The translations under genes were made by a program, and so were the position numbers. Positions 61,473 through 64,000 of a stretch of 64,000 nucleotides of DNA are shown one piece after another. This DNA is from Deltaproteobacteria bacterium (GTDB lineage: Bacteria; Myxococcota; Kuafuiibacteriia; Kuafuiibacteriales; Kuafuiibacteriaceae). The DNA is taken from assembly GCA_016713425.1 (NCBI GenBank), contig JADJPE010000005.1, positions 1,240,001 to 1,304,000 on the forward strand, given 5' to 3'. The notes under the pieces are model-generated. The model saw nothing but the letters and a program-made list of their open reading frames with translations. It did not search any database and was not told the origin of the DNA. How positions within the stretch are numbered: position 1 is the stretch's first letter; each line of letters begins with the position of its first letter.

Positions 61473-63782
61473 TCACCTCCCAAAAGGCCGCAGCTCGAGC
61501 GACAAGATCAGCCCACGACCGGGGCCGTTCACGCTCGATCCGTGATAGCGAAAGGGCGCGTCAAAGATGTTCTCGAAGATCGCGCCGATCGTGCCGATCA
61601 TGCCCGTGTCATCGAGCCGATATAAGAACCTTAGATCGAAGACCGCAAAGCCAGGCGTTCCTCCCACGGGAATCCGGGCGTCCGATCGGTCAGCGACGGC
61701 AAGTCGATCCTGGCGGGTCGCCCATCGAAGTGCGGCCCCGGCGCTCATCCCGCTCCGATGGACCCAGTCGATCTCGGCGGTGCCGTTGAGCGGCGGAATC
61801 CGCGAGAGTGGGACCGTGCGTTCATAGGGAAGGGCGGGATCGGTGGGCGGATCCGAGAGATTCGGCCCCTCACCTCGCGTCCACGCCGCGCTCGCACGAC
61901 CGCTCAATCCGAAGGGAAGCCAGAGCCGGGCGGTGAACTCGAGGCCCAGGATTTCGGCGCTCCCGGCCGCGTTCGCGAGCTGGTACCGGAACCAAGACGA
62001 GTCGCATTGAGGCGTCTCAGGTGGACAGTCCGTGATCTCCATAGGCCGCTTGCCCACGGCGCCGGCGACCAGAGTGCGGAATGCCCAAGCTTCGAAGGTG
62101 AGCGGCTCGGCTCGGACCCGTACGCCCATATCCAACGTGGTGGATCGCTCTGGACCAAGCGATGCATTCTCGAACTGGAACCCAGGCCCCGTCTGCTGCC
62201 TCGCGGTGAGGTCGTCGAGGTTGGGTGCCCGAAATGAGTGGTCGAGATTCGCAAACAGAGTCAGCTGCTCGGTTGCAAACCACTCGGCGCCGACGTGCCC
62301 AACGACCGGGAACCACGCCCGATGGATGGCTCGCGAAAGCGAGTCCTCATCCATCGGCGCACGCGCCGCGATCCACGAAGTGCGGAGACCTCCGCGGACA
62401 TTGAGCAACCGCAACACTCGGGCTTCGAGATCCAGAAATGCCCCGCCGTAGAGGTAGGCAGAGCCAGCCAGGTACTGGCCACGCGAACGCTCGACCGTGA
62501 CGTCGATGTCCGTGAAGCTCAACCACGCGCGAGAAGCCACGGTGTCGAAGTAGGCGTCGGCGCCGTACGTCAGGACCAACGAAAGCCACGGGGCCGGCAA
62601 CCACGGAGAAGTCGTGGCGGCGCCGGTGGCTCCGAAGGTATCGACATCGTCGCGCCCGATGAGCTCAACGAAGGAGGCCGGCCTCGAGAGCTTTCGGCGC
62701 TCATGTTGTCTCTGCCAGGAAAGCGTCGCGCGGAAGACCTCGGCCCAATTTCCGAACGCACCATCCCATGCGGCATAGACGAGCGTACGGAACTGCTCGT
62801 CGTAGGTGAGACACTCGTCGAAACGCGCCCCCGGGGGCGGGCACTGGTCCGTCCGGGGCGCGTCATACTGCTGGTATCCGTACCCCGCGATCGTGATTCT
62901 ATGCTGGGCGGTCGCATCGTAGACGGTCCGTGCATCGAACGTGACCTCGCCGAAGCCCGTACCGAGTTGAGTTCGCCCGTCGGAGGCGAAGCGAGGCACA
63001 TCGGGGAGACGACCGTCCGCGGGGTTGCGGACGGGCTCTCCGCTCCTGAGTCGACCTACACGTCGAGCGCCGAGACCTCCGAGGAACGCGACATCTCGGT
63101 GGATGCGCGCGCTGATCTCAGCCCGACCTCCAAGCTCCTTGTCGGCTGTCGCAGCCCTCGCCACGAGTCTTGGTCGCGCGTTGGGCGCAGCTCCCATCAT
63201 TGATGGTTCCACGGGATCGACGGCAATCACGCCGCCGAGAGCGTCCGAGCCATAGCGAGTCGAGGCTCCGCCGCGAAGCACCTCGATCGACGCGATCGTT
63301 TGCACATCGATCGTGGAGAAGTATTGATTGGGCCCTTGTCGGTATGTGCCGTTGTTGAGGCGGATACCATCGAAGAGCAAGAGCGTTTGCTGTCCAGTGA
63401 GACCTCGAATGAAGGCGGACCCTTGGCCGTGGGCCGACTGCTGCACGAAAACGCTGGGCTCATAGCGGAGCGCGTCCGGTGCAGATCTCGGGAGTCGTCG
63501 CTCGAGATCTGCTCGTTGGACCATGCTCGAAGCCCGGCCCTCATCCGCCCGACCCCTCGGGATCGTCGCGGTCACGACGATGTCGTACGAGGGCTCCGGC
63601 TGAATGCTCGCGGGGCTATCGAGAGGTCCTGCCTCATCCGGGCGTGCGAGCCCTCCGACCTCTGATTCCCCATCCGCCCAAGCCGGAGCGGGGAACGAGG
63701 TCAGGAGGAAGGCACATGCGACGGTGCTGACGCGGCCGAGTCGCGAACCGACCGGGCCCGGAGAGACTCTCGCTTTCAACAA
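61473..63782 (-). CDS. TonB-dependent outer membrane receptor
   Basis: The protein has about 769 residues. The start is a TTG at 63782, seven bases after AGGAG, giving the signal peptide LLKARVSPGPVGSRLGRVSTVACAFLLTSFPAPAWA. The plug domain has VVTATIPRGRADEG (TonB-box-like region before it: SYDIVVTA), PSVFVQQSAHGQGSAFIRGLTGQQTLLLFDGIRLNN and SIEVLRGGASTRYGSDALGGVIAV. The 22-strand barrel ends in the aromatic-free LSLELRPFGR. The substrate (metal chelate, vitamin or glycan) cannot be inferred; the coupled helical lipoprotein hints at a metal ligand. Confidence 0.93.
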   Translation of the reverse strand: MLKARVSPGPVGSRLGRVSTVACAFLLTSFPAPAWADGESEVGGLARPDEAGPLDSPASIQPEPSYDIVVTATIPRGRADEGRASSMVQRADLERRLPRSAPDALRYEPSVFVQQSAHGQGSAFIRGLTGQQTLLLFDGIRLNNGTYRQGPNQYFSTIDVQTIASIEVLRGGASTRYGSDALGGVIAVDPVEPSMMGAAPNARPRLVARAATADKELGGRAEISARIHRDVAFLGGLGARRVGRLRSGEPVRNPADGRLPDVPRFASDGRTQLGTGFGEVTFDARTVYDATAQHRITIAGYGYQQYDAPRTDQCPPPGARFDECLTYDEQFRTLVYAAWDGAFGNWAEVFRATLSWQRQHERRKLSRPASFVELIGRDDVDTFGATGAATTSPWLPAPWLSLVLTYGADAYFDTVASRAWLSFTDIDVTVERSRGQYLAGSAYLYGGAFLDLEARVLRLLNVRGGLRTSWIAARAPMDEDSLSRAIHRAWFPVVGHVGAEWFATEQLTLFANLDHSFRAPNLDDLTARQQTGPGFQFENASLGPERSTTLDMGVRVRAEPLTFEAWAFRTLVAGAVGKRPMEITDCPPETPQCDSSWFRYQLANAAGSAEILGLEFTARLWLPFGLSGRASAAWTRGEGPNLSDPPTDPALPYERTVPLSRIPPLNGTAEIDWVHRSGMSAGAALRWATRQDRLAVADRSDARIPVGGTPGFAVFDLRFLYRLDDTGMIGTIGAIFENIFDAPFRYHGSSVNGPGRGLILSLELRPFGR

Positions 63783-64000
63783 CGCGTCGCTCCTAATCAC
63801 GCGAAGACTAGCCAATCTGCCAGAAGCTGACCAGACGGGTGGTCGATTGCACGTCTTGCCACGACCGAATCCGAGGCCAAGGTACCCCGTGTCCTGGCAA
63901 GACTGTCCCGTGAACACCCCAGCCAGCAAACGCGACGCGCGACGGGATAACGTGGGCGCGGACACAAGCGCGGACATAGGGAGGCAGGCGCCTCGGACCT
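63783..64000 (-). promoter_or_regulatory. Upstream region of the TonB receptor gene
   Basis: The last 218 bp hold the leader and probable promoter of the receptor gene. AGGAG at 63790-63794 is its ribosome binding site. A faint resemblance to the cobalamin B12 box was judged insufficient. No Fur box could be seen. Confidence 0.4.

Noticed and set aside
63783..64000. Possible cobalamin riboswitch upstream of the TonB receptor gene (GCCAGGACAC on the minus strand resembles part of the B12 box)
   Set aside because: Only about ten bases match and the other conserved riboswitch segments are not in the right order or place.

Overview
The window is GC-rich, densely coding DNA from a large-genome bacterium. 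Many short lipoproteins with Asp/Ala/Gly-rich linkers, a DUF4388 protein, vWA/thrombospondin-type-3, RCC1 and beta-propeller surface lipoproteins, and myxobacterial-style polytopic membrane proteins point to the Myxococcota or a related former-deltaproteobacterial line. This is inferred from gene content only; no rRNA or tRNA gene was found.

Layout. 1-5.2 kb: the 3' end of mpl, a BNR-type lipoprotein, a DUF1285 protein and an unknown helical protein. 5.3-14 kb: oxidative pentose-phosphate genes zwf-opcA-pgl (stop/start overlaps), then gnd, with a ricin-tailed GH99/GH71-like lipoprotein on the opposite strand between them, then a class V aminotransferase. 14-19.4 kb: HU, a poly-Asp protein, a family 4 uracil-DNA glycosylase, coaBC, an unknown protein and bacteriohemerythrin. 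19.9-26.7 kb: a ClpA-like unfoldase, then surface lipoproteins; a short scrap of clp-like sequence lies at a divergent promoter. 26.7-31.4 kb: a three-gene minus-strand operon (TPR/zinc-ribbon membrane protein, DUF4388 protein, FecR-like protein). 31.7-34.7 kb: a GT-C-like membrane protein and a Cys/Met-metabolism PLP enzyme. 34.9-40.5 kb: a locus with an unknown protein and a phospholipase D-like protein facing away from a six-repeat protein and an amidoligase-like enzyme. 40.8-47.7 kb: RCC1 lipoprotein, GST and carAB. 48.2-53.1 kb: an ABC exporter operon in which both permeases carry a peptidase-MA-like domain, one with an intact HExxH site and one without. 53.2-64 kb: NAD-glutamate dehydrogenase, three surface lipoproteins, and a TonB-dependent receptor with a partner lipoprotein.

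A theme runs through the whole window: short tandem repeats. Units of 7, 13, 14, 16, 20 and 26 bp sit between genes. Units whose length is a multiple of three sit inside genes, including low-complexity inserts in conserved enzymes (CarA, Gnd, the MetB/C-type enzyme, NAD-GDH, Clp). Two tracts with a GTG in each or nearly every unit are fused in frame to the 5' ends of genes.

Most starts were chosen from stop/start overlaps, Shine-Dalgarno-like purine runs, signal peptides or the start of family similarity. No canonical rho-independent terminator, tRNA, CRISPR array, insertion sequence or prophage was recognised.
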